Below are positions 1-6,112 of a stretch of 11,666 nucleotides of DNA, in pieces. The translations under genes were made by a program, and so were the position numbers. How positions within the stretch are numbered: the stretch's first letter is position 1; each line of letters opens with the position of its first letter. The notes below the pieces were generated by a model that saw nothing but the letters and a program-made list of their open reading frames with translations, was not told the origin of the DNA and did no database searches. The DNA lies in the NCBI GenBank assembly GCA_947629895.1, contig CANRFP010000038.1, forward strand, positions 1 to 11,666, given 5' to 3'. Source of the DNA: an uncultured Clostridia bacterium (GTDB lineage Bacteria; Bacillota_A; Clostridia; Christensenellales; UBA1242).

Positions 1-234
1 ACGCTGCATATAACAAAAGCATTCAATGAAGATTTAAAAAGACAAGATCTTACTCCTTACATTGTTGATGTTGTTGCCCACACATTTATCATTCAAGGAA
101 TGCTGGACAGCGAGTTTATTAAAGAAAACTCTCAAAAAATTTGGGACATGCTTAATTGTAAAAAAGAATTAACTTCCTTGCCGGGCGTTCCTCACGATTT
201 GGCAAACAACGCCAGAGACAGAAAAAGAGTTTAG
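1..234 (+). CDS. 3' end of an unrecognised protein (partial)
   Basis: The reading frame is open from the first base and stops with TAG at 232-234, giving 77 C-terminal residues of a gene that begins outside the window. I do not recognise the family. The visible part is soluble-looking and mixed-charge, without a membrane segment or a cysteine motif. It includes the stretch TPYIVDVVAHTFIIQGML and a basic end (NARDRKRV). The stop lies just before the methyltransferase start, so the two are probably co-transcribed. The +2 frame is also open here, from 173 into the methyltransferase, and reads plausibly as protein. A frameshift joining the two cannot be excluded. Confidence that this is coding is moderate; function is unknown. 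Confidence 0.5.
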   Translation, partial: TLHITKAFNEDLKRQDLTPYIVDVVAHTFIIQGMLDSEFIKENSQKIWDMLNCKKELTSLPGVPHDLANNARDRKRV

Positions 235-241
235 AAAATGT

Positions 242-1108
242 TTGGATTATATTTTTAAGAAAATAAACAAAACGGATAGCAAAGATTTTGAAAGCATTAT
301 GCCAACCGCTTTGCATACTCTTTATCCACTTATTTATACCGACATTCCTTATATTAAAGAGATGTTTGAGCAACTTGACAAACTTGGCTTCCCAGAAAGT
401 TTGAAAAACAAATCTTTGGCACTTGAATTGGAAGCAAGATACAAATTAACCGACAAATTGCTTGCCGACAGTAAAATAGATCAAGTTATTGAACTTGCAT
501 GTGGTTATACAACTCGTGGGCTTTCGCTATGTCAAAAAAACAGCAAAATGAGATATTTCGAAGTTGATCTGCCAGATGTTGTCAACACAAAGACTGCGTT
601 GTTAAATCGTTTTACCAAAATACCTGACAATTTGAAAATTTTTGAAGGCAACGCTTTGGATTTTGACAGGCTTCAACATCTTTGTAATTTGTTTAGGACA
701 AAAAAGCCAATTGCCATAATAAATCAAGGCTTAATGAGATATTTGAATTTTGATGAAAAACGCAAACTTGCAGAAAACATCTATAAAATCATTTCACAAA
801 ACAACGGCGTTTGGATAACTTGTGATGTCACGCCAGCAAGCTGGATTAAAAATCAAGATAAGAACATGTCAAATTACAATCAAAATCTCACACAAGTCAC
901 AGATAGAAATAATCCAAATTGGCGCTTTAAGGATAGAGAGCATGTGACGAAATTCTTTGAAGAAATTGGCTTTGAAATTGAGTGGCACGATTTTACAGAA
1001 GCCAAACAAATGTTATCTTCTCCAAAAATTTTAGGCATTCCGGAAGATGAAATAGACAAATATCTTAAAGGTGCAGTTGAAGTCGTGATGAGAGCAAAGA
1101 AGAAATAA
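242..1108 (+). CDS. SAM-dependent methyltransferase, leucine carboxyl methyltransferase (LCM)-like family
   Basis: A 288-residue class I methyltransferase, probably cytosolic. A SAM-binding motif I is visible at residues 84-93 (ELACGYTTRG). The acidic strand-2 motif follows at about 107-111 (EVDLP), then GNALD near 136 and INQGLMRYL near 160-168. The last resembles the EGLxxYL signature of the LCM/PPM1-like family, whose bacterial members are mostly O- or carboxyl-methyltransferases of secondary or unknown metabolites. The substrate cannot be read from the sequence. The start is uncertain: TTG at 242 has a weak GAAAAAGAG 12-20 bases upstream, and the first in-frame ATG is at 299 (residue 20). 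The ATG at 238 is in another frame and stops at once. No clear terminator follows. The gene lies left of a possible integration scar and may belong to a mobile segment (inference). Confidence 0.75.
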   Translation: MDYIFKKINKTDSKDFESIMPTALHTLYPLIYTDIPYIKEMFEQLDKLGFPESLKNKSLALELEARYKLTDKLLADSKIDQVIELACGYTTRGLSLCQKNSKMRYFEVDLPDVVNTKTALLNRFTKIPDNLKIFEGNALDFDRLQHLCNLFRTKKPIAIINQGLMRYLNFDEKRKLAENIYKIISQNNGVWITCDVTPASWIKNQDKNMSNYNQNLTQVTDRNNPNWRFKDREHVTKFFEEIGFEIEWHDFTEAKQMLSSPKILGIPEDEIDKYLKGAVEVVMRAKKK

Positions 1109-1145
1109 ATATATTATTGTTCTTGTTGAAAAAAACTGACAGGTT

Positions 1146-1167
1146 TGTCTACCAAATGTCTACCAAA
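1146..1167. repeat. 11-bp perfect tandem direct repeat
   Basis: TGTCTACCAAA occurs twice back to back (1146-1156 and 1157-1167), 38 bases after the methyltransferase stop. Just right of it is a 16-bp AT-rich palindrome at 1174-1189. Short direct repeats near a tRNA 3' end are typical of arm-type sites for tyrosine recombinases. That function is inference, since no integrase gene is visible in the window. Confidence 0.6.
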
Positions 1168-1200
1168 AGTGTGGATTTTTATAAAAATCTTAAAAAATCT

Positions 1201-1229
1201 TTGACAATTATTGTCCAATCAAATATAAT
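1201..1229 (+). promoter_or_regulatory. Consensus sigma-70/SigA promoter with overlapping palindrome, no gene downstream
   Basis: TTGACA (1201-1206), a 17-base spacer and TATAAT (1224-1229) match the vegetative consensus exactly. A 13-base inverted repeat, GACAATTATTGTC (1203-1215), overlaps the -35 box and the spacer, where a repressor could block polymerase. No convincing reading frame follows. Transcription from about 1236 would run through the tRNA-like 3' end to the terminator near 1392-1427. It may be the relic of an integrase or regulator promoter, or the promoter of a small RNA. Confidence 0.6.
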
Positions 1230-1357
1230 CAATTCAGTGCTTTATGTGAGCAGTTTTGTGCTTATTTATAAGGGAAAAATCAATCTTGTCTAATCTAAAA
1301 GAGATTTAGTTAAAGTTTTGAATGAAAAACTTGAAAACCGTTTTATCGGAAGGTAAC

Positions 1358-1385
1358 TGGGGTTCGAATCCCTAACCCTGCGCCA
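1358..1385 (+). other. tRNA 3'-end fragment (T-arm, acceptor 3' strand, CCA); possible att site
   Basis: The segment has a five-pair T stem (1358-1362 with 1370-1374, one G-T pair), the seven-base loop TTCGAAT and seven bases that would be the 3' acceptor strand (1375-1381). A discriminator G and an encoded CCA follow at 1383-1385. No matching 5' acceptor strand (GCAGGGT or a G-T variant), D-arm or anticodon arm exists upstream, so this is not a complete tRNA. Integrases commonly recombine at tRNA 3' ends and leave exactly such duplicated fragments. An attachment-site scar is therefore the likeliest reading (inference). Confidence 0.5.
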
Positions 1386-1391
1386 TTAGGC

Positions 1392-1428
1392 AATAATACG
1401 AACCCAGAAAATGAGTTCGTATTATTTT
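1392..1428 (+). terminator. Intrinsic terminator after the tRNA-like fragment
   Basis: A perfect 12-bp stem (1392-1403 with 1415-1426) encloses an 11-base loop and runs into TTATT, a short T-rich tail. It lies seven bases after the CCA of the tRNA-like fragment, as expected for a terminator that once served a complete tRNA or the transcript from the 1201 promoter. Confidence 0.6.
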
Positions 1429-1474
1429 ATTCACAAAATTATTTAGGTTCGTATAAAGTGGCAAACCCTGCGCC

Positions 1475-1508
1475 AAAAAAATGCTACAAAGTCTTGTAGC
1501 ATTTTTTT
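1475..1508 (-). terminator. Intrinsic terminator of the surface-polymer operon
   Basis: A perfect 15-bp stem (1475-1489 with 1494-1508) with the four-base loop AGTC is flanked by seven A on one side and seven T on the other, so it can act in both directions. On the minus strand it begins six bases after the sulfatase-family stop codon. In the plus direction it follows a second copy of AACCCTGCGCCA. Confidence 0.85.
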
Positions 1509-1513
1509 GAATG

Positions 1514-3223
1514 TCAATCTGTGATTCTCCATCCATAATAAGTTTCCTTTGTAAGTTCCCAATTTTCGAAATTCTTTGCTGAGCCATGAATTGCATACCG
1601 ATATTCATACAAAGGGCAATTGTATGTGTGCCAAACAAATTCCCTCTCCTGGTCGACTCCTTCTGGTGTTTCCAAAATGCTCATTCCAAAGTCAGCGCCA
1701 TTTTCAGCATTAGCTTGTTCAAGAATTGTTGCCCACAATTGATCATGTGAGGTTTGAGCTTGAGAAATTTTCATTTCCTCTTCACCTATTCCTGCGGGTT
1801 TTATGAACATTGCTGTTCTTATGGAATCCGTCAAACCCGACCAGTCATATGCAGATCCGCTTCCATGGTCGCCGGTGATTATTATTGTTGCGTCTTCAAA
1901 AAGGTTCTCTTGTTTTAAGAAAGAAAGATATTTGTTTATTATTTTCATATTCTCTTTAAACAGAGAAACAGATTCTTTGGCAGAGTAGGCGCTGTGCAGC
2001 CCTTCGGTGTGAATGAAATAAAAACCTTTGCCATCCACTTTAGAAAAGCTTTTTTCATCCGTCCACTTGTCCAAAACGTTTATAGAAGATTGATAATTGT
2101 CGTTGCCATCTGGGTCGTTTTCCTGGATGGCGCGACTGAACGTGTCAGAGTTCACTCCGCTCAAAGCATCTTTCAAGAAAAACGGCATGGTTCGATAAAG
2201 TCCCAATTCAGCCATTTTCAATCCAAGAAGCCCTGCGTTTGTCACATTATACACATTTGCTTGCGCCCTGTTTTCGAAATATTCGGGCAAATAAAACGCG
2301 TCATTGTATGTATAGAATTTTTCTGAGTAAATGTTGATTTTCCACCCCTCATTATGCAATGTCTCCAATCCGTGTGCGTCTTTAAAGGCTTCGTTTAGAA
2401 ATTTTTCACGTTTCGTTTGAGTTTCTGGCAAAAATGGTTTTTCAGTAAGCATGGTGACAATGGATGGATATGTGTGTCCGTATCTTGAAGTGTGATCTTG
2501 AAACCATGTGAACCCCTTAAAATCGTCAAAAAGAGAAGGCTCTGTTTTATATATATATTCCAGCCAATCTTCATCCATTCTGTCGACACAGAAAACAAAA
2601 ATGTTTCCCTCTTTGCCAGCGGTGGTCAAATTTTTGTTTGTCAACAACATGTGCTGATATTCGTTGTCTCCCCGCTTTTGTCTTTCTTGATAAGACAAAA
2701 ACATGTCCCCATGAGAAATGCTTGCAGAAACGGGAATTATAATTTGGGATCCAATCAGCACGGCAGTGATGACCAAACCGATTGTTGAGACAATTCCTTT
2801 TTTGTCCATAATGGAAGCAATGCCCATAAACAATGCCAAAACAACCGCCCAAATCACAATGTTGGCAATCATCCATGCCAAAGAGGTTGTGTTGCCTTCG
2901 CCGTCACCCTTGAGAGTCGAGAGCTTTCCGTTCAAAAAGCTGCTTTGAATGAACATCAAAAAAGACAAACCCAAAAACAAGCCTGCCACAATCCGATACG
3001 CCTTTTTGGGGAGGAAAAACAATATCAAAAAGCAAATCGCTGTTCCTGCAATGAAATATCCAAAACATGCCCAAAAATAGTTGGAAAACGAAAACACAAA
3101 TTCATCATAATTTGCCGCATAAATATCAAATGGCGTGCTGAAGAAAATAAACATTGGCAAAACGCAGGATATTGCAAGCGTTATTAAAATCTTTTTCAAA
3201 AGCTCTTTTGTTTCTTTTTTCAT
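1514..3223 (-). CDS. Alkaline phosphatase/sulfatase-superfamily membrane enzyme, LTA-synthase-like
   Basis: A 569-residue polytopic membrane enzyme with an extracellular catalytic domain, built like LtaS: five membrane segments (about 13-33, 45-71, 76-96, 116-137, 145-166), then the sulfatase-fold domain. Expected metal and catalytic positions are visible: D214 in the first strand (FVFCVDR), T251 in HTYPS as the likely nucleophile, H405/H410 (HTEGLH), and D452-H453 in ITGDHG. Family members transfer phosphoglycerol or phosphoethanolamine, or hydrolyse phospho- or sulfo-esters; the exact donor is not readable. I chose the ATG at 3221-3223 because AAGGGA stands about six bases upstream; the frame stays open for 18 more codons without a better start. 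It is the last gene of the leftward operon, 72 bases after the small membrane protein. A role in making or trimming a glycerophosphate polymer is inferred from the neighbours. Confidence 0.85.
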   Translation of the reverse strand: MKKETKELLKKILITLAISCVLPMFIFFSTPFDIYAANYDEFVFSFSNYFWACFGYFIAGTAICFLILFFLPKKAYRIVAGLFLGLSFLMFIQSSFLNGKLSTLKGDGEGNTTSLAWMIANIVIWAVVLALFMGIASIMDKKGIVSTIGLVITAVLIGSQIIIPVSASISHGDMFLSYQERQKRGDNEYQHMLLTNKNLTTAGKEGNIFVFCVDRMDEDWLEYIYKTEPSLFDDFKGFTWFQDHTSRYGHTYPSIVTMLTEKPFLPETQTKREKFLNEAFKDAHGLETLHNEGWKINIYSEKFYTYNDAFYLPEYFENRAQANVYNVTNAGLLGLKMAELGLYRTMPFFLKDALSGVNSDTFSRAIQENDPDGNDNYQSSINVLDKWTDEKSFSKVDGKGFYFIHTEGLHSAYSAKESVSLFKENMKIINKYLSFLKQENLFEDATIIITGDHGSGSAYDWSGLTDSIRTAMFIKPAGIGEEEMKISQAQTSHDQLWATILEQANAENGADFGMSILETPEGVDQEREFVWHTYNCPLYEYRYAIHGSAKNFENWELTKETYYGWRITD

Positions 3224-3267
3224 TATATTCCCTTTTTTATGAATGCAAAAAATTGAAATAGCAATAA

Positions 3268-3289
3268 AACGAACCAAAACAGGCTCGTT
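3268..3289 (-). terminator. Weak intra-operon hairpin, possible partial terminator
   Basis: An eight-pair inverted repeat (3268-3275 with 3282-3289, one G-T pair, six-base loop) lies six bases after the stop of the small membrane protein. On the minus strand it is followed only by TTTATTG, a poor T-tract. It may lower expression of the downstream sulfatase-family gene or stabilise the upstream message rather than end the operon. Confidence 0.4.
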
Positions 3290-3295
3290 TTTCTG

Positions 3296-3667
3296 TTATT
3301 TTTTTTGTTTGTTTTTGGCGCTTTCTTGTTTTTGTGGTTGCTTTTTTGTTGACGAAACTTCGGTTTTTGTCTCTTTTTCTGTAGTTTTCGTTTGAGAAGC
3401 TTCTTCTTTGTTTTCTTTTTCTTGCCCTTTCAAGGCCTCTTCATCAACCAAAACGATGTCTTTTTCGACTTCTTTATTTTTGTTTGGATCGGTTTTCACA
3501 ATCTTTTTTACATTGTTTTTGACCTTTTTCCAAATGACGATTGCCGAAGCCGCAATGGCCACAGCAATGGCTGCGACGGAAGACAAAAGCACCGACGTTG
3601 CCGCTGGATCAATGTACAAAAGTTCACCAAATTGCATACCACCACAAATCAAACTTAAAAATTCCAT
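3296..3667 (-). CDS. Small single-pass membrane protein with charged C-terminal tail
   Basis: A 123-residue protein of unassigned function. Residues 18-21 read YIDP, just before one alanine/valine-rich membrane segment (about 23-46). A basic stretch follows (WKKVKNNVKK), then a tail of about 70 residues rich in Lys, Glu, Gln and Thr that is probably disordered and, by the positive-inside rule, cytoplasmic. Short membrane proteins with a YIDPxxxS motif before the helix recur near surface-polysaccharide and sulfatase-family genes; I recall this pattern but cannot verify it here. The start is supported by AGAGGTG eight bases upstream. It lies 17 bases after the fusion gene and is surely co-transcribed with it. 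It could act as a scaffold or partner of the neighbouring membrane enzymes (inference). Confidence 0.75.
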   Translation of the reverse strand: MEFLSLICGGMQFGELLYIDPAATSVLLSSVAAIAVAIAASAIVIWKKVKNNVKKIVKTDPNKNKEVEKDIVLVDEEALKGQEKENKEEASQTKTTEKETKTEVSSTKKQPQKQESAKNKQKK

Positions 3668-3684
3668 AATTTTTCACCTCTCTT

Positions 3685-5802
3685 TTATTGTTTTTTGTTG
3701 TTTTGTTTTGTTATTAACGACTTCAATATATATTTCGCACCTTCCTTTCCGGCGTGGCCATGATTGTATGTAAAGGTTTGATAGAACTCGTCAATTTGCT
3801 TTTTATATTTGTCGCGATTCTTAAACAAATCGTCAATAACTTCAGGCAATTTGCCAATTTCTTCTTTGTTGATGTTGACACCAATGATGTCCCTCAGCTG
3901 AATTTCAACAGGAGTGATTCCAATCTTTTCCCAATTAGGATTCAGTGTTTTCATTTTTGTGTTAATAAACAGCACCGGCTTGCTTGTTGCAAATGCAAAT
4001 TCTGCCGAAATGCCCGACCAGTCTGTTATCAGAAGATCTGAGCTGTAAATTGATTTGTTGCTTGAAAAATCTAGTTCAAAAGAAAGTTTGTTTTTGTCAT
4101 AGTCCTTGTATTTCTCAACAAGTTCGTTCATTTGCACTTTGAACCTCTTGACATATTCCGGGTGAGGTCTTATTGTCAAATGACAGTTTGAATTTCCCAA
4201 AGACTTTATTATGTCGTCGATGCAGGAATCCAAAATGTTGTCTTCGTTCCAAGTTGGCGCAATCAAAATTTCTTTTCTTTTGTGATTGTTTTTGTCGGCA
4301 TCGTCCCGTTCTTTTTTCTTGAAGTCTTCAACAAGGTTGTCAAGCAGCGGAAAGCCAAATTCAACCAAAGTTTTTTCTTTCAGCTTGTAAACTTGCTCTG
4401 TGGCCCGTATTTCTTTTGCAACATGTGGCCCGCTGCAAAAGATTGTGTCAAAAGCGTCAAGCGCGCCCTCTTTAAATCCCATGTGAACACTCATTGAGTC
4501 ATGCGGAACATATATATATTCAATATCTTTTTTTATGAACGATCGTTTTAGATAATATTTATCAAGGTCAGGGGTCGTCATGATGAAAATGTCCGCTTCA
4601 ACAAGCATCATAAGAAGGGCCGTCTTTTTTAGGCTTATGAAATATGGCTTGATTCTCGGCTCGCTTTTGGCTATTTCAAAAATTGCGTCTTCATAGTCAT
4701 TGGTCACATAGTGTATGACGACATCGGAGCTTTTCAAAAGTTCGTCGATTATGTTTTTATAATATTTATAGAACCCGCTTTTTTCAGAATAGAACACAAT
4801 ATGTTTGTTTATTATGTGTTTGAACTTTTTGTAATCTTCTTTTTCTTTCGCCTTCATCTGTTTGTAAAGAGGGTCTTTTTTGTCAATTACGCCAAAAGCT
4901 TTTGATTCCGCAAGTGCTTTTCGACTCGCTTCAAGCGCTTCATAGTCAACATATTTTTTTGGGTTGATCAGCGCGTTTAAAAGATACATCACCGCAATTG
5001 AAAGCAAATTGCTTGCTGTCCAATAGAGCGCCGTTGCCGTTGGAACAAAAATCCCAAGCACCAAAGACAGCCCAACACTCAAAATCATGATGCCATATTT
5101 GTTTATTTTTCCTTGCTCGTGCTGAATTACGTTTGACCGATTTTGTGTGTAGCACATCACCCAAGATGAAAGCGCCGCAATGATTGGAACAAGGACATAC
5201 CATCCTCCAACTTGGCTTGTGACCACCAGCAAATCCAGGCCACAAAAGCCGGTGTTGAACTGCATCACTCTTCCAATCAAATCTCCAAGAACATTTGCGT
5301 CAATTCCCCCACCCGTTATTACTGACGAGGTGGAGATTGTGCCGTTCTTTATCGCTTCAATGATTTGAATTTGGAAAGATGAGTCGCTGGTGTCAGCATT
5401 GATGAAGTTTGCAAGAGCGTTGATTGTGTCATTTGACGCTCCAAACAAATATTCAAGCGGGCGATTTATGACATAAACGACCCCAAGCAACAGAACAATT
5501 TGGATTATCAGCGGAATGATTGATGCAAAAGGGTGATATTTTTCTTTTTTATACAGTTTTGTTTGTTCTTCAGCAATTGCGTCAAAATTGCCGCTCAACC
5601 TTGCTTTGATGAAATTTATTTGTGGCTGGATTTTTACCATGAGAATGGAATTCTTTTGAATCCAAACCGAAATTGGCATCAAGACGATTTTTGTTATCAA
5701 CGTGAAAAGGATTATGGCAATGCCATAGTTTTTAATAAGCAAAAAGCAGCCTTTCATCAAATAGCCAAGTGGCAAACATATGTAATATAGAACAGAATGC
5801 AT
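3685..5802 (-). CDS. Fusion of YidC/Oxa1 insertase domain and CDP-glycerol glycerophosphotransferase-like domain
   Basis: A 705-residue two-domain protein. Residues 1 to about 280 match YidC/Oxa1: a first helix with FTLITKIVLMPIS, a charged cytoplasmic loop ending in KKEKYHPFASIIPLIIQI (like the YidC NPLAGCLPLLIQ motif), then FCGLDL and further helices to about 277. The conserved groove arginine appears to be lysine (K38). A charged linker (about 281-330) leads to a transferase resembling TagB/TagF polyglycerophosphate enzymes. H434 (YVPHDS) and H547 (RPHPEY) sit where the two catalytic histidines are expected; APTWNE (515-520) and TDWSG (593-597) correspond to donor-binding motifs. Such enzymes extend or prime teichoic-type polymers at the inner membrane face from CDP-glycerol or a related donor. 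The ATG is backed by AGAAGGA. This is the first gene of the operon, under its own promoter. One continuous frame argues against two merged genes. Fusion is seen directly; joint function is inference. Confidence 0.88.
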   Translation of the reverse strand: MHSVLYYICLPLGYLMKGCFLLIKNYGIAIILFTLITKIVLMPISVWIQKNSILMVKIQPQINFIKARLSGNFDAIAEEQTKLYKKEKYHPFASIIPLIIQIVLLLGVVYVINRPLEYLFGASNDTINALANFINADTSDSSFQIQIIEAIKNGTISTSSVITGGGIDANVLGDLIGRVMQFNTGFCGLDLLVVTSQVGGWYVLVPIIAALSSWVMCYTQNRSNVIQHEQGKINKYGIMILSVGLSLVLGIFVPTATALYWTASNLLSIAVMYLLNALINPKKYVDYEALEASRKALAESKAFGVIDKKDPLYKQMKAKEKEDYKKFKHIINKHIVFYSEKSGFYKYYKNIIDELLKSSDVVIHYVTNDYEDAIFEIAKSEPRIKPYFISLKKTALLMMLVEADIFIMTTPDLDKYYLKRSFIKKDIEYIYVPHDSMSVHMGFKEGALDAFDTIFCSGPHVAKEIRATEQVYKLKEKTLVEFGFPLLDNLVEDFKKKERDDADKNNHKRKEILIAPTWNEDNILDSCIDDIIKSLGNSNCHLTIRPHPEYVKRFKVQMNELVEKYKDYDKNKLSFELDFSSNKSIYSSDLLITDWSGISAEFAFATSKPVLFINTKMKTLNPNWEKIGITPVEIQLRDIIGVNINKEEIGKLPEVIDDLFKNRDKYKKQIDEFYQTFTYNHGHAGKEGAKYILKSLITKQNNKKQ

Positions 5803-5805
5803 GTT

Positions 5806-5909
5806 TTCCTTCTCAAAAAAGAGCGGCCCGCTTCAATCTCAAGCCAATTTTTCAAGTTTGGAATTTTAAGCAATCAAGGCGCAAACCGCCCCGACTCTTC
5901 CAGACCGCT
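5806..5909 (-). promoter_or_regulatory. GC-rich, possibly structured 5' leader of the fusion gene
   Basis: The leader between promoter and start codon is much richer in G and C than its surroundings and can be folded by hand. A ten-pair hairpin (5896-5887 with 5881-5872, loop GUUUG, three G-U pairs) sits inside a five-pair stem (5902-5898 with 5863-5859). This abuts a seven-pair stem (5909-5903 with 5828-5822) whose 3' arm is followed by C and six U, terminator-like, just before the AAGGA ribosome site. The predicted transcription start (about 5906-5908) may clip the outer stem. No known riboswitch signature was recognised. An attenuator or cis-regulatory RNA is possible. Confidence 0.35.
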
Positions 5910-5912
5910 TAT

Positions 5913-5942
5913 ATTATAAAATTTTTGTCGAATTATTGTCAA
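5913..5942 (-). promoter_or_regulatory. Promoter of the surface-polymer operon
   Basis: On the minus strand TTGACA (5942-5937), an 18-base spacer and TATAAT (5918-5913) form a near-ideal vegetative promoter. Transcription would start near 5906-5908, giving a leader of about 105 bases before the fusion gene's ATG. Confidence 0.8.
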
Positions 5943-6043
5943 GCAAAAGATGCCGTTTTATATGTTTTAATATATTTAATACAAATTCTTTGCCACGTTA
6001 TGTTCAGTTTTTGTCAAAAAAAATTGAAATTTAAACAAATTTG

Positions 6044-6073
6044 TTGACATTAAGCAGCAAAATTGTTTATTAT
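6044..6073 (+). promoter_or_regulatory. Promoter of the ABC importer/cytidylyltransferase operon
   Basis: TTGACA (6044-6049), an 18-base spacer and TATTAT (6068-6073, five of six consensus) lie 40 bases before the binding-protein start. The promoter is divergent from, and about 100 bases away from, the promoter of the leftward operon. The gap between them (5943-6043) is AT-rich and shows no other clear signal. Confidence 0.75.
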
Positions 6074-6083
6074 AAGTTTATTG

Positions 6084-6101
6084 TTATTCAAAAATGAATA
6101 A
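6084..6101. promoter_or_regulatory. Perfect inverted repeat between promoter and first gene (candidate operator)
   Basis: TTATTCA (6084-6090), four A, then TGAATAA (6095-6101) form a perfect seven-pair palindrome starting about ten bases after the -10 box and ending 11 bases before the binding-protein ATG. It could be a repressor operator, or an RNA hairpin that limits ribosome access, since the ribosome site here is weak. The winged helix-turn-helix encoded at the end of the same operon is an obvious candidate ligand (inference). Confidence 0.45.
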
Positions 6102-6112
6102 ATGGACAAAAG

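Larger units (their letters stand above)
1236..1428 (+). ncRNA. Candidate small non-coding transcript (promoter to terminator, no ORF)
   Basis: A consensus promoter at 1201-1229 and an intrinsic terminator at 1392-1428 bracket about 190 bases with no gene-sized frame. The segment contains a possible hairpin at 1287-1309 (CTAATCT paired with AGATTTAG, one bulge) and ends in a tRNA-like T-arm and CCA. It does not resemble any RNA family I know and is too short for a usual tmRNA. The call rests only on the flanking signals, so it is weak. Confidence 0.25.

Noticed and set aside
320..331. DnaA-box-like TTATCCACT
   Set aside because: It is a single near-match inside a coding region, one base off consensus, with no cluster around it.
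1322..1375. A 17-codon frame (MKNLKTVLSEGNWGSNP) running into the tRNA-like segment
   Set aside because: It has no ribosome site and its end is simply the translation of the tRNA T-arm, a common false small protein.
1300..1385. A complete tRNA gene ending at the CCA at 1383-1385
   Set aside because: No 5' acceptor strand complementary to ACCCTGC, no D-arm and no convincing five-pair anticodon arm are present upstream; only the 3' part fits.
1372..1638. A minus-strand frame of 88 codons overlapping the operon terminator and the sulfatase-family 3' end
   Set aside because: It runs through two terminators and overlaps a clear gene in another frame; it has no start signals or family features.
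3392..3773. Two plus-strand frames opposite the small membrane protein, rich in Phe/Leu
   Set aside because: They are the antisense reading of the Lys/Glu-rich tail and have no ribosome binding sites.
5803..5912. Known riboswitch or T-box in the fusion-gene leader
   Set aside because: No GGTGGNACCGCG T-box sequence and no conserved core of the fluoride, guanidine, glutamine, SAM or c-di-GMP classes was recognised. It is reported only as an unassigned structured leader.
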